In this document: positions 34,097 to 46,485 of the stretch, in pieces
Layout of the letters: every line of letters begins with the position of its first letter
How positions within the stretch are numbered: the stretch's first letter is position 1
Assembly: GCA_037157565.1 (NCBI GenBank)
Contig: JAZHRO010000013.1
Coordinates: 77,307,501-77,371,500, forward strand
DNA length: 64,000 bases
Direction of reading: 5' to 3'
From: Thalassia testudinum
Taxonomy: Eukaryota; Streptophyta; Magnoliopsida; Alismatales; Hydrocharitaceae
Position numbers and translations under genes: made by a program
Notes under the pieces: generated by a model
Told to the model about the DNA's origin: nothing
Seen by the model: the letters and a program-made list of their open reading frames with translations, nothing else
The model's database searches: none

Positions 34097-35281
34097 CTAC
34101 GCTCCAACTCTAGACGGGCAGTCCCTCTTGATGTGGCCCGGCTGGCCACACTGGTAGCAGAGGGGAACTCGACTCCCTCCCTCGATAGGTCCCTGTTGAC
34201 GGTTGGGCGGGGGTTTAGTGCTGGCAGCTGGCCCCGGTCGGGGGCCCCCAAAGGCCACTGACAGCCCTGCAAAATGAGATGGCTCTCCTGCGGGCGCTGC
34301 ATGCCTCCTCTCTCGTCGGCCCTGTGAGTACTTTAGCTGGTAGGGCCTCTTCCGTCCGCTATCGGTGTCTCGTGCGGCCGGGTTGGTCTCCTCATACGTC
34401 ATAGCTGCCTCCACCACTCTCGAGATGGTGGGCAGCTTCAGGGGTTTGACATACCCCCGAATGGCAGGCCGGAGCCCCTCAGTGAACCTCCACAGGCACT
34501 CCTCTGTAGCTACAGCTGTCGCAGCAAAACATGACAGCTCTAGGAAGCGCGTGCGGTACACGCTAATAGTCATCGTCCCCTAGTAGAGAGTGTGGAACTC
34601 CCACCTCCTCTGGTCCTGCCAAGTCTGCAGGAAGTACTGCTCGCAGAAGAGGGTCACGAACTGGTCCCACGTCGGCTCTCCCCTCTCCTGGTCTCTAACT
34701 GCCCTCCACCACCTGTGTGCCGCACTTCCCAGCTGGTACGTGGCAAAGGCCACGCGACACTCTGAAGGGGGGCGAAGGGTGTCAAACACCTTCTTAATCT
34801 GCTCCAGCCAATCCTCTGCTTCAGATGAGTCCTCATCCCCCTTAAAGGAGGGGGGCTTCAGCTTTCGAAACTGCTCGAAAAGCTCGTAGTGCAGCTGCAG
34901 TGGGGGAACGGGCACGCCTCCAGACAGGTAGTGCTCGTGCTCAGAAGTGTTGAAGTGCGGTGGGGGCGGTGGAGGACCACCCCTCCCCCGCCTGCTCGTC
35001 CAGCGCTACATCGGTCTCTTGGTCCCACAGTGGACTCCCCCTCCACGTCCCCAGGGAGAGGCGCCCGTGGAGGTGGGTGGAGCTCCTCTCATACTATATC
35101 TCATATCAACTAAGCGAGGTGCCTGAACGCCCGGGAGAAGTGGCTGGTCAACTGGCACCTCGAGCCCGGCACGTCTGCCACTCCAACCTTGTCCACGACT
35201 GCGCCCGCGACCCGCCACAAGGACTCCACGTCGAGGCATCTCCTGCAAGGCGACGCGGAAGACAGAACAAAAGGAAGTCAA
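34097..35281 (-). pseudogene. gag with zinc knuckle (Tekay)
   Basis: From 35281 a basic, glycine/arginine-rich leader (GVLVAGRGRSRGQG) is followed by the retrotransposon gag domain in the frame 34915-34580 (FEQFRKLKPPSFKGDEDSSE, AEDWLEQIKKVFDTL, AHRWWRAVRDQE, TWDQFVTLFCEQYF). A stop follows at about 34580. It continues at 34573-34097 and ends in the CCHC knuckle CYQCGQPGHIKRDC. The gag protein packs the element RNA into particles in the cytoplasm. Internal stops separate the parts. Confidence 0.92.
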
Positions 35282-35407
35282 CCCTAACGGACTTCAGCGA
35301 AAGAACTCAGAACAGATGTCATGTGGTACGTTGTGGTGGTTACTCTAGTTACATGCATGTAAATTAGTTATTCTCAAGCTAGTTGGTTCATTTCTCGGGA
35401 TAACCTT

Positions 35408-35419
35408 GCTCTGATACCA
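35408..35419 (-). other. Primer binding site for initiator tRNA-Met
   Basis: Minus-strand TGGTATCAGAGC, complementary to the 3' end of plant initiator tRNA-Met, begins 3 bases after the 5' LTR end. It fixes the orientation and the LTR boundary. Confidence 0.95.
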
Positions 35420-35422
35420 TCT

Positions 35423-38104
35423 TGTTACAACCCGATTCCCGAATCCCTATAAGACACGAGACCGGCTCGACTCGACTAATCCCAAGACCCAGTCGTCCAA
35501 CAAGAAATAACCAAAAAGCAGGAAAGTAAACCACATTCACCATGCTAAGTAACTAACAGTAAAAAAGTACAAGCAGTAAAGAAAATAAAAGCTGCTAATA
35601 GTACATATCACCACCAAAACAGTAAAGTAGAACAAAGTACAGAACAGAAATGATAACAACAGACTAAACTCACTAGCAAAAGGAAGTACAACGAAAATAG
35701 GAACTACTGCTAGGCTCGACTGGGCCCAACACCCTCTGCAGCCGGAGGCTCGGGCTGCTCAACTCCTAGACCTGTAAAAGGTTACAGGAAAAAATAGAGT
35801 CAGCGAACGCTGAGTAGAGTGGTAACCAACTAACTAAAGCAGTAAAGGCTAACATGTAAATTTATCTTTCCAATTATTTGTTTTACAAGCCATTTTTTTC
35901 ACCCATTGGTTTACTTTTTAGATCTCTTTCTTGATCTCGTATGTTCCTCATGGGAACGATCTTGATTGCAGTCTTTTCCGAAGAGTAGAAGGCACACGTG
36001 GTGCTCTCCTGGCTGGGAGAGTCCCCCATGGTAATCCTACACCCAGTCAACCACCCCAAGGTAATGGATAGACGTAGCGGTGACTACGGCACGCGCGATA
36101 AGCGCACGGGTAGCTACCCCGCATTGGCACGCGGTCAGTCATTTCCGCTAGCAGGTACATCCAAAGTACAGCACAGAACAGTATAGGGCCTAGCCCTCTC
36201 AGTAACAAGGGTCTAGCCCCTCAGAACCAAACAGGGGTTTTGCCCCTCCACAGTCCGCGCACCCTCATCTGACTACCCCGGTTTGCCCAGTAGGCCTAAC
36301 AAGTTGGTGTAGGGTGGCTAGCTGAACCTCGGGCCCCAGGGGGTGGCTAGCTCTCTCCCTACACTAATAGCTCTCCCTGGTACAGTGTACGCGAGGGCCA
36401 AAGAAGTCGGTGTAGAGTGGCCAATCCTAACCCCGGGTCCCAACCCAAGGACGGCTAGCTCCGCTCTACACTAAACAGGGGACAGTCGCTGTCCATGGTA
36501 CCAGTTACTCAAGGGCCAGTACACTTCCCACTCACATTTCCAGATCCATTCCATTTATCCGCAGGAGCTCTACTCCTAGTTCCCCGTAGGGTTCATGCTC
36601 GTATTCACCATGTTCCAGACTAGGTTTCATAATTCACATTTCCATTCTCATATTATACACATGCAGGTCGTATTTCCATCATTTAACATATACAAGTAAT
36701 GTCACAGGTAACTGTTCAACTAGCACAGGCATTTCGTATTTCACAGGCAACTCTTATTTATTAAGAGGCAGTTGTTTACAATTCTATTCATTCATTTAAG
36801 ACTACAATCTCAAATACGCATTCAAACAGTGCAAGTACTTCTCATCCTAGGATTCATGCCACATCCTAGGTTTTTAGTTATCCAATTTCACATATGCATT
36901 ATGCTTCATAATTAAAGCAGGGGAAACCACTCTACCAGACAACCCGGGAGTACTGGGGGCTCGAACAGTAGGCTCACGTGCCTCTGCAGGCCCCGAACAC
37001 GCAACAGATCGAAGTCCTATACCATGGGACATACCACAACGGAATGTTCAGAACAATATAAAAGGATTTCTAACATGTAGAGGAACCCACAAGGAATCCA
37101 CAGATATCTTGTTTGCGTAAAACGGACCTCAAACGGGTCAAAAACAGAACTGCAGACCTAAATCAGACGTCTGGCACAAGGTCCAGATGTCTTAAAAGTA
37201 ACCAGAGTCTCACCTCAGGTTCGTGCGTCGACTTCAGATGTCCAGAACCCCTATTTAATCGTCTCAATCCAACTCCAGACGTCCGACCTCTCCTCCAGTC
37301 GTCTGGGAGTGCTTCAGGTCGTCTGGTAAGCTATCTAGACGTCCGAAATGCAAGGGAGGGCATGCCCCGTGCCTTCCCGAAGCTATCTCTGTACGCGACA
37401 GGCAAATCACCCACTTTTAGCCATGCACATCGAAGCTGCGGTGTGGCCTGCATGGCCGTAACCGCATGAGGAACATACCTTCGCGGAACACTGCTTTCAG
37501 ACGTCCAGTGTCGTCACTAGACGTCGAATCCGTCGTCTGGATGGCACGCCAGACGTCTGATTCTGGGAAAATCCCAGAACCAGAACGACCTCCTGCTCCT
37601 TCTCACCACGCGTAGCCGCTTCCTATCCCCCTCGCCTGCAACTTCGACTGCAGCAAATGTCGGGGACGTCTCCCCTGACGTGCTCCTCCTCTTGCACGCG
37701 CCTCTCCGGCCATGCATCCTCCGGTGAGCTCCCACGAGCTCGCGAGCTCAAGCTCTTCCTCCTCTCCTCACGCTGCCTCTCCTCCTCGTCACTCGCTCTC
37801 GCGCCCTCTCTCGCGCTCGCCCCTTCCGTTGCAGTGGAGAGGAAGGAAGGAAGGTGGCTGTGGTGGAGTATGGAGGAGAGGAAGGGGGAGAGGGGTTTTA
37901 TAAGGGAGTGGCTAGGGTTCTACGGGAGAGAAGGTTGAGAAAGAAGAGGGAAAAAGGTAGTCTGCGCGTAGCCAGTGCTCAGACGCGAAGCTACATACAA
38001 ATTTTCAATTTTCAGATGTCTGGGAAGGGATCCAGATGTCTGACCAGACGTTTGTCCGACAGTCCAGACGTCTTAAAGGGCTCAGAACAGAATGGGTCTT
38101 TATA
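35423..38104 (-). repeat. 5' LTR of the Tekay element
   Basis: 2,682 bp, aligned to the 3' LTR along its length. U3 runs from 38104 to about 37865; the TATA box TTATAAAAC lies at about 37894-37904 (minus). GACGTC-like dyads occur between the start and the TATA box (about 38000-38083). A second, phased set has cores at 37258, 37278, 37298, 37318 and 37338. Most of the LTR lies downstream of the TATA box, so R plus U5 is about 2.4 kb. Confidence 0.93.
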
Positions 38105-38109
38105 GCACG

Positions 38110-39239
38110 GATATGAACGGTCACTTTAATGAGCTTGCGTGTGTGTGTGTGTGGGCGTGTGCACCTGCGGGGGTGCGCCTGTGTAGGCGTGCGGATGTAT
38201 GGCCTTAGGAGGGCGAGGCCTGGGAGGCGTTGAGCCAGTTTGGCTCGAGAATCTTGAACCAGAAATAAACCGAAATAAAATAAACCAGGCGAGGACCTAG
38301 TAGGGTCTGGTCCCACCCTGCAAAGGGTGCTATGTATCACCGAAAAGTCCGAGCTGCAAATCGAAAACCAATTTTTGGTTGAGGAAGAAAAAAACCCAGT
38401 TCAGCTGATAGTTCAAAGGAAGAGTTAAGTGCTGAAGGCTCTAAAGGCTAAGTGTTGAAGACTCTGATGGCCAAGTGTTAAGGGAAAAACACTAAGGAAA
38501 GAAGGTTAAGAAAGAAGAAAGAGTTAAAGAGGCTAAGGAAGAAAGGGAAACTCGCAAGGGAAGAAGGAGAAGGCTAACTGGCACTAAGGAAGCTAAAGAA
38601 AGAAACTAAGGAAAGAAGAGAGGCAGAACAGAGAAGAAAGAAGAAATGAGCTCAAGAGAACAAGAGAGAAATAAAAGAGAAAGAGAAAAGATAAAAGATA
38701 AACAAAAGAAAAGAAAGAGAGAAAGAAAGAAAGAAGAAAAGAGAGAGAGGCTGAAGATATAAAGAGAAAAGAAATTGTATTTTTCTTGCTATATTTCAAA
38801 TTTCTTTTTATTTTTAGATGCTGTAATAAGGCATGGTTTAATTAGAAGAACTCTTATTTGCCTTAATTCCTTTGAAATAAAATTGGAAACTAACATGTCT
38901 ACTTGTTAATAAAGTAGATCATTTGAGTAGATGTGTTCTCTTATGGAATTTTGTATATTTCATAAGTTTAAATCATTTGGCAAAATTCATGTTTTTATAT
39001 TTAATTTAATTATACCTCCTAAGAATTGTTTTAAATAGCTTGGTGAATTTTAAGTAATGTATACCTCCCAGTGAACGACCTAGACTCAACCAGTTAATAG
39101 TAAGAAAACCTAAAATGTTAGGTTAACTTGACCATATACTACTAAACCGACACAATTTCTAGTTAACCTAAGTTACTTTCTAATATACTTAATTAAGCAA
39201 AATTAACTTAATTAACTATGTTGAGAGATAACGTCATCA
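38110..39239 (+). mobile_element. Large solo LTR E, second segment
   Basis: Resumes E after the Tekay element (GCACG copy at 38105-38109). It includes a (GT)n run at about 38141-38153, a purine-rich GA/AAG tract at about 38385-38800, and an AT-rich end. The purine tract corresponds to the CT-rich tracts of D1 and D2 on the opposite strand, again showing that E is plus where D1 and D2 are minus. Confidence 0.78.
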
Positions 39240-39244
39240 CAGGT

Positions 39245-39261
39245 GCAAGGGATATTGATAG
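39245..39261 (+). pseudogene. TNP2-type transposase, short exon end
   Basis: Continues the frame broken at 24761 with GCAAGGGATATTGATAG, then a GTAAGG splice donor at 39262. Confidence 0.6.
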
Positions 39262-40256
39262 GTAAGGTATAATTATCTTTTATACCATTTTTCTTATCTA
39301 CTTTGTTTTATTATTTTAGCTTGCAATGAATTGTCTTATATATCTCATCGTAGCAAAGTTTGAGGACATCAAGAAATATTGTTCTAATTTTTTAAATGTT
39401 ATCAACCAACTAAATCCAACTTGAATTCAACTTCAATTCAATTTTGAAAAGGAACCCAACTTGATACAACTCCTATGTTTACACAGGTTAGGTTAAGGAT
39501 AAGAAAATCAACCAATTAACCCACTTAAGATTAAGAAAATCAACCAACTAACCCATTTAATCAATGTTGTGGATCCTTTGGACCCACAAGGTAGTAATTA
39601 GTTGTTTGGATGGAAATATTTCAATAATAACAAATCGAGTCACAAGTATTAACATGGGACCCCTTTTGTTATGATAGAAAATTTATTTTTCTCACACGGA
39701 TGAAAGCATCCACATACGTAAATCTTAATTTACATTCTTATTTATTATCATCCAAGGATATGAAGATAAAAACAATGTTGCAGAGTTAAAGATCAAGCAA
39801 ATAAAAGACAGGATAGAATAAAAAACAAGTTATTCTTTTATTTAATAAAGCTTGCCACTTTAGTAACCTCTAGCCATTTCAATGACCTCCAACCAATCCT
39901 AGGAACTATGTGATAGCAAGTTGTTGCAAAGAGATCTTGTTACAAATATGTTGAAACGTTCTTTTTCTAAGAGACTTGTTATAATGTCTACAAGCCAATC
40001 CTTGGTTACAATAAATTGTGCCTAAAGAATACCTTCAACAAGCCAATCCTTAGTTTATGTTGATGTTTATGTATATGTTTTAGTGTAGAATGTGTGATTT
40101 TCTACCATGCAGAATGTGTCATTTCCTTTTTACAGGATTTTGGAAAATATCCGTAATATAGAGGAAACTAAGCCAAATTTTTTTTAGATTTTTAAATTTT
40201 TATTTATTAATTACTTAATATTTATACAAATACTAATTTTTTTAATGTATATACAG
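39262..40256 (+). other. CACTA spacer between the two transposon genes
   Basis: AT-rich and non-coding. It has a 32-bp near-tandem repeat around a GATAAGAAAATCAACCAA phrase (about 39497-39562) and two copies of CAAGCCAATCCTT (about 39991 and 40030). No further insertion boundary was found. An intron and the 3' end of the transposase, and the 5' region of the second gene, are expected here. Confidence 0.45.
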
Positions 40257-40650
40257 ATGAAATTCAAGAAATTTACTAATAGGGGTAAGGATGACCAGGA
40301 CACTTCAGCGAGAGGGGATGAGACGCAACCTCCTTCCACCCAGCCACCCTGCACGCAACCCACCCAGCCACCCCGCACGCAGCCCCTCCACACCTACCCA
40401 CCCGCACCTAGGCTCCCCCAACCGTTCCTGAGTACATCCCTCTACATACTCCCCACGCACAGCCAATTGTCATGGTACTAAATCCCGCATTTATCCTGCA
40501 GCGTGAATATGTCCGACCTGGTGATATTGATTGACAGTACCAAAATAAGGGCGAGAGGGTGGTTACCAATGTGGTACGAGAGTTAAAGGCAGAGGTTGCC
40601 ATGCACCCACTACCCTGACGACAACAAGGATGAGGACGAAGGTGACAACG
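40257..40650 (+). pseudogene. CACTA second gene, first coding piece (low-complexity N-terminus)
   Basis: After an ATACAG acceptor an ATG at 40257 opens MKFKKFTNRGKDDQDTSARG and then a proline/threonine/glutamine-rich stretch of repeated PPCTQPTQPP-like units, ending at a stop near 40479. Further frames carry an acidic DDNKDEDEGDN segment up to 40650, where LTR A2 is inserted. Joining across A2 gives GDNGGKDEDDEGEDN. A disordered, acidic N-terminus before a transposase-24 domain is usual for this second CACTA protein, but identity rests mainly on the downstream pieces. Confidence 0.6.
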
Positions 40651-42739
40651 TGTTAAGACCCACGACATCAAACGTTTTTTAAGACGTCTGGTCAGACGTC
40701 TGGACGCCTTCCCAGACGTCTGGAATTAAATTTTTGCGGCGTACGATGGCGAGTCTGCCGCGTGCGCACGCAGACTGCGCCCGCCGACCTGCAGGAGTCC
40801 CACGTTCCATTTTTCTCTCTCCCTGACGCCTTAAAATACTCCCTTCCTCCCTTCCCTCTCCCTTACCACCACTTCACCGCCCCCTCCTTCCAGCTTGAGC
40901 GCAAGTAAGAGAGAGAGCGAGCAGCAGCTGCTGCCGGGTGTACGTGGGGAGGAGGAGGTGCAGTGAGAGGGAGAAGAGGCGGAGCGCGTGTGGAAGAGAG
41001 AGAGCGAACTCACCGGAGCTACCCAGGGCTGGCCGACGGGTACACGCAGCGGGAGCGTAGCGCTGGGGAGGTGCTGCTGCAGCTTTGGCAGCAGGCAAGC
41101 GCGGCGCGGTGCGGCCGTGCACAGCAGGTGGAAGGAGAGGAGGTCCTGATTATGGGAAAATTTTCCAGAATCAGACGTCTGGACCTATGTCCAGACGGCG
41201 CGGGGGACGTCTGGAGTGAGATCAAGACGTCTGAAAGGTACGATATTCTCGTTCTTCTTCCTTTCTGCAGATGCGGCCATGCAAGCCGTTCCGCCGAAAG
41301 CCCTGAGACGTGTCGTGTTGTGATCATTTACGTACGCGTGCAAGTTTCATTCGGGAAGGCGCAAGGGCACGCCCTCCCACACAGATCAGACATCTGGTCA
41401 CATCACCAGACGGCAGAGAGTCTCCAGACGTCCAGAGTGACAGTCGGACGTTTGGAACTAGGTCCAGATGGTTCAGCGGGATCCTGGACGTCTGAAGAAC
41501 AACGCAGAAGTGAGGTATGATCTGAACCATCATTTAAGACGTCTGGAAGGTGTTCCAGACGTCTGATTTGGGACAGAGTTGTCGTTTTTACCCATTTTAG
41601 GTCCGTTCGAAGTCCGATTTCCGCGTTTAAAATTCCGTTCTTCTCAGAATTAGTTTCTCTACTTGTTTGAAGTACTTGTATCCTGTTCTGAGAAGTTCCT
41701 TGTGTTTGATCCTTGTGATAGGACCTCGTTCTGTTGCGGATCTGGGGGTTGCGGAGGCACATGGACCTGCCGATCACACCCCCATCACTCCCGATTTTGC
41801 AGTTAGAGTGGCTCCCCTTGATTTATTATCAACATTTATGCACTTGTGAGATAAATAATAGATTCTAAGGAATGGCATGAACCCTAGGAGTGGAAAATTA
41901 GATTGAATGATAGATCCTAGGGTATGGTATGAATCCTAGGACTGGAAAACTAGATTGAATGATAGATCCTAGGGTGTGGCATGAAACCTAGGAACAGAAA
42001 CACTGAAACGAATGTCGTGAATACATAAATTGCAGTCTTGGAAAAGTAGACAAAAAAATGATAATTGCCTGTAATTGGATAACAGCTGCTTGCATATGAA
42101 TGTATATTAATTATTGGAAACACGGGCTATATGGGAATAAAAATAGAAATGATGAAACATAAAATGGCTTGGCTAGAGAAATATGAGCATGAACCCTACG
42201 GGGAATTAGGAGTAGAGCTCTTGAAAGGTAAATGGAATGGAATTGGGGAAGTGAGCTGGCCCTTGAGTACGGAGTACCAAGGAGAGCAACTGTCCCCCTG
42301 TTTAGTGCAAAGCGGAGCTAGTCGCCCCAGGGACCCGGTGTTAGGTTTGGCCACTTTGTACCGACTTTTGGCCCTCGCGTACACAGTACCGGGGAGAGCT
42401 ACTAGTGTAGAGAGAGCACTAGCCACCCCACGGGCCCTGGGGTTCTGCTAGCCGTCCTACACCGACTTGTTAGGCCCACTGGGCAAATCAGGGTATTCAG
42501 GCGAGGGTGCGCGGACTGCGGGGGGGAAAAACCCCTGTTTGGTTACTGTGGAGGGGCTGGACCCCTGTTACTGAGAGGGCTCTGCCCTATATTGGTTCCG
42601 AGCTGTGCTTTGGGGCGCACCTTTTAACGGAAACGACTGACCGCGTGCTAGTGCGGGGTAGCTACCCGTGCGTTTATCGCGCGTGCCGTAGTCACCGTTA
42701 CGTCTGTCAGTAACCTTGGGGTGGTTGACTGAGGGTAGG
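40651..42739 (+). mobile_element. Tekay-type solo LTR A2, first segment
   Basis: Plus orientation, starting TGTTAAGACCCACGACATC. Flanking duplications CAACG (40646-40650, 46206-46210) are perfect. Interrupted at 42739 by D2. Without D2 it is 2,723 bp. A TATA-like CTTAAAATAC lies near 40830. GACGTC-type dyads are at 40684-40725 and 41178-41565. Confidence 0.9.
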
Positions 42740-45566
42740 TGTTAATGGCTAACCGCGGTGGCTCTTTGTGGCATCTTTATGTTTATTATAGTATAGTTGT
42801 TATAGTATAAGACAAGACAGCTACGGTTTTCATTACCATAGAAATTTTTTACTCGGAAATAGTTTTCCCGAGGTCGAACTCAAGGAGCTACTGGAATTCT
42901 AGAAGTACAAAGTTTCTCTATTGAATTACAAAAATAAGAGAGAGAGAGAGGGAGAGAGATAGATTTTTGTCTTGGCTTTTTCTTCTTCTCTTTGTGCTTT
43001 CTCTCTGATCCTGTTCTTCCCTCTTCTTTCTTCTTCTGCTCTTCCTGTCTTCTTCTTCTCTTCTTTCTCTTTTCTTCCTTTGCCTTTCTCTCTTTCTTTC
43101 TGGCGGCCAAGTCTTCTTTTTCTTCCTAGCTGCTTGTCTTCTTCTTCTGCTCTTCAGCTGCAGAGTCTTCTCTTGTTCCTTCTTCTCTTTTCTTTCTCTT
43201 TCCTTCAGCTGCAGAGCCTTCTTCTTTCCTTCTTCTCTGCTTTATCTCCTCTGAAGGCTGCTCATCCGTCGTCTGATACAGCAGTCAGATGACTTAACTG
43301 CAGTCTGCTACAGCGCTTCTCCTCTTTTCCTTCCTTCTCTCTTCTTCTGCACGGCCTCTCTTCTTCTGCTTCTCCTCTCCTTCCTACGACTAAGTACTTA
43401 GCCTTTCTCCTTCGCGCTCTGTTCTTGCACACAAGGCACAGCAAAACCTAACCCTTCCCTCTACCCGCATGTATCTCTCTCTCTGCAAATCACTCACAGG
43501 AAGCTCTCCCAGAGCCGGGTTAACGGGTCGGGTTGCGTACTCGTGACCAGGCGCACCGGCGTGGGTGGTGCGCGAGGAGTGCAAGGTAGTGTCGGGTCAG
43601 ATCCGCCAAGTCCGCGAGGTGAATCCACGGACGAGGCGGGTGTGATGGGCGAGGGACCTCACCCCAGGTGCATTCGGAGGCGATAAGCTGTATGCACAAA
43701 ATCAATTTAAATCGGTGCGGCGCTTCGTGAACTTACGATGTGGGACTAAACTGGCTGCTTCTCCTTGCGCGCCCGTAGGAAGACCACAGCCTTGCTTCCG
43801 CAGCTGCAGCCTCGATTCCTTTTGTTTGCTGGATGCTACCTTCGCCCGAGTCTCCCCAATCTGCAGCAGCTGGAAACCTGATGCTCTGAAGCCTGGAGCG
43901 TGCTTGGGAGCTTCTCGAGTCGCCGTCAATGGCGGCCGGGGTAGTAGACCTGTCAAGCACTAAAAGGGCCTCGCGGCCTAATCAAACCACTAGGGAACCT
44001 TCGCCGTGGCACGACGAAGGTGGTGCGAAGTGCAGCAGGCTGCGGGACGGCCTAAGCGTGCGTGCCTAGGTCATCCTGTGGCCGAAAAAGTGGGTGTGAC
44101 CGAGGGTGAGTTGTGGAGGTGTAGAGTGGCAGTGGAGGGGCGGAGGGCGTTGAGTGTGATGAGGCGGAGCTTTTGGGTCGGTTGGTGAGTCGTATGGAGT
44201 TGCGGAATGACGAGGGCAACTCGCCGGAGGTTGGCCGGAGGCGAGGAAGGTGATGGTGGACAGGCGTGGTTGTGGGGCAATCAAGTGCAATAGAGTGGGG
44301 AAAAGAAAGAGGGGAAGAAGGGGAGTAAATGTAACCTACTTGCAGGGACGAAGGGGGCTGGAGAGGCGAACAGCCGTATCGACTGTCGTCGGAAAAGTAA
44401 TACCCAGAGGGAGAGAGCGGCAACGAGGAAGTGGACAAGGAGGCGTGCGCTTGGTGCGGAGCGACGCGGGAAGACGAGATGAAGCTGGCTCTGCTGCAGG
44501 TATGCAGCAGAGTGACGAGGAGGAGGAGCGGTCGCCGGAGCTGGTGGGTTTCCTGCCGGAGTGGAGAGAGAGGAAATGTTGAGGGTTTCTTCGCCAAGAC
44601 CAGTCTACTCGAATCGGCAAGGAGTGCTGGTTCTTAAAAAGGGGTGGCGGAGAGGCGAACGCAAGCTGGCGACATGCGCGCCACGCCGGAGTGTGGTCGG
44701 AGACGAGACCCATACCTTCCGCGCATTCGCACAGAAGGTGTGGGGGTCGTCAGGCAGCATGGTCGAGTCCCTGCGACAGCAGACGTCGCAGGGAACTCCG
44801 CTTACACTTTGCAGGACGATCCCCTCTCCCTGCGCGGCGCCATGCTCCGCGCAAAGTCGCCGGAGCATGGTGCTGCGCAGAGACTTGCAGGAGGGACCGT
44901 TCTGCAAAGAACGACGAGAAATTTGGGAGCCAAAATGCAAGGGTTTCGAAAGCTAAGGGTCAAAAAGTAAATGAAGAGGACCAAATTGCAAAGTCAGTCA
45001 AAGAGGTCTCTTCTTAGGCTCAAGTTTTTATGCATGACTATATTGAACCTAAGGATTTTAATGGTGAATTTTGTTTCTAGGTTAGACCATGTTTTATCGG
45101 CCAATTTACGTAAAAACCTAAATTAAATCATTAATTGGGCATGGTTCTCAATGTAGGTCAAAATGGGTTCCTCAGACCAAATTGAAGGTTCTAAACCCTA
45201 GAAATTATTTTTATATGAATTTTAGAGGGTTTAGTTGATTTTTACCCTGCCTCAAACCTCGTGAATTGAAGTGGATTTGTTTTAAGGTTATAGAATGTCA
45301 TTTAATTTGTTGAAGTTGCTGCAACCCTCGTTAGATCAAGTCATCCCACTTTCCTTTTTATTAGGTTAGTTTGACCTGTGTTTGGACCCTTAATTACCCT
45401 ATTTGCAAATTGTGTTGGTGAAATTACATTTTTACCCCTTATGACTTGTTTTCTTCTTGAACTCAGAATTCTCTGAGTTAAGCCTTTCTTTGAGCCATGT
45501 AGGAGCTTTTTCTTGCATATCTAGGTTAGATTGTGCTAGTTAGGGTTCATGATGAGGTTCTCATCA
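42740..45566 (-). mobile_element. Solo LTR D2 nested in LTR A2
   Basis: 2,827 bp with TG..CA ends and perfect GTAGG duplications (42735-42739, 45567-45571). Homologous to D1. The sense (minus) start is TGATGAGAACCTCATCATGA. It carries a CT-rich tract at 42960-43390 and the USE/TATA promoter at 43704-43746. Its decayed dyad pair at about 43269-43292 (GTCGTC and GATGAC, 20 bp apart) keeps base pairing although each single palindrome is lost. GC-rich open frames on both strands at 44.0-45.0 kb show no known domain and are taken as LTR sequence. Confidence 0.85.
43704..43746 (-). promoter_or_regulatory. USE plus TATA-like box, 24-bp spacing (D2)
   Basis: Minus-strand GTCCCACATCG (43746-43736), then 24 bp, then TTTAAATT starting at 43711. 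The USE is exact; the TATA box is weaker than in D1 and E. Position inside the LTR matches D1 (about 1.8 kb from the sense start). Confidence 0.6.
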
Positions 45567-46205
45567 GTAGGACCACCACGGGAGACTCTTTCGGCCAGGA
45601 GAGCACCACGTGCTACTTCTACTTTTCGGAAAAGACTGTAATCAAGATCGTTCCCATGAGGAACATTCGAGATCAAGAGAAAGATCTGACGAATAATTCA
45701 AGAATGAGTAAATAGAAAATAAAGAAAGGAATTAAATATAACAGCTACTTGTCCACCTTATTGTTTTCTTAGCTAGTTGGTTGCCACTCTACTCAGCATT
45801 TCGCTGACGTGTCACCATTGTCACCTTTTCAGGACCAGGTGTTGAGCAGCCAGAGCCTGCGGCTGTAGAGGGTGCTGGGTCTAGTAGAGTCCAGTAGTTT
45901 TACTTGTGTTGTACCTACTGTACTGTTTCTTTTATTGTAGTGAGTATTTTCTGTTATAATTGTACTCTTTTATTGTAAGCATCATGTTTATATACTTGTT
46001 TAATTCTCTACCGTTGTGGTGGTGTGTACTGTAGTAGTTCTTTTCTTTACTGATGTACTTTTGTTACTGTTAGTTACATGCATGATGAATGTGGTTTATT
46101 TTACTGTTCTTTTGGTTACTTTCTCGTTGGACGACTGGGTCTTGGGATCAGTTGAGTCGGTCCGATTCTCGTGTCTCGTAGGGATTCGGGAATCGGCTCG
46201 TAACA
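45567..46205 (+). mobile_element. Tekay-type solo LTR A2, second segment
   Basis: Resumes A2 with GACCACCACGGGAGACTC after the GTAGG copy and ends GGCTCGTAACA at 46205, followed by the CAACG duplication. Confidence 0.9.
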
Positions 46206-46210
46206 CAACG

Positions 46211-46485
46211 GTGGCAAGGATGAGGACGATGAGGGTGAGGATAATGCTGAGGTATAGAGGCCACCTCAGCAGAACCCTCACGCTGAAGTAGGGACTAGTT
46301 TTGCTAGTAAGAATTGTCGGTAATATTTTATTAAAATTTACTTCTAATGTTTTAATTTTTAATTACATATTTCTTATCAGGTAATAAAAAAAAGAAGGGG
46401 ATTGACAAGAAATGCACATCTAGATGCATTTCCAGAGGGGACGAGAATCAAAGTGCATATTAACGAAGCTGGAGAAGATTTAGAC
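46211..46485 (+). pseudogene. CACTA second gene, middle piece
   Basis: The acidic segment continues to about 46300 (KDEDDEGEDN, then a stop). An intron ends in a TATCAG acceptor at about 46375-46380. The following exon reads LTRNAHLDAFPEGTRIKVHI and INEAGEDLD up to 46485, where LTR C is inserted; after LTR C it continues YPPFTSRLSKMVKELVS. The GTRIKVHINEAG phrase is characteristic of the start of the conserved region in these proteins (family: G.R..I.FN..GQ). Confidence 0.72.

Larger units (their letters stand above)
27718..38104 (-). mobile_element. Complete Tekay/Del-type Ty3/gypsy retrotransposon
   Basis: 10,387 bp in minus orientation, flanked by perfect GCACG duplications (27713-27717, 38105-38109). 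Order in sense direction: 5' LTR (38104-35423), tRNA-iMet primer site, gag, protease, reverse transcriptase, RNase H, integrase, chromodomain-like C-terminus, 3' LTR (30401-27718). The interior is 5,021 bp. This order, the long LTRs and the chromodomain tail point to the Tekay/Del chromoviruses. The two LTRs differ at many sites by eye, mostly C/T and A/G changes, so the insertion is not recent. Stops and frameshifts in gag, protease, RT, integrase and tail make it non-autonomous. It is an old genomic copy and is described only. Confidence 0.95.

Noticed and set aside
44052..45017. Overlapping open frames of up to 181 residues in D2
   Set aside because: Frames are open on both strands at once and not shared with D1; no family motif.
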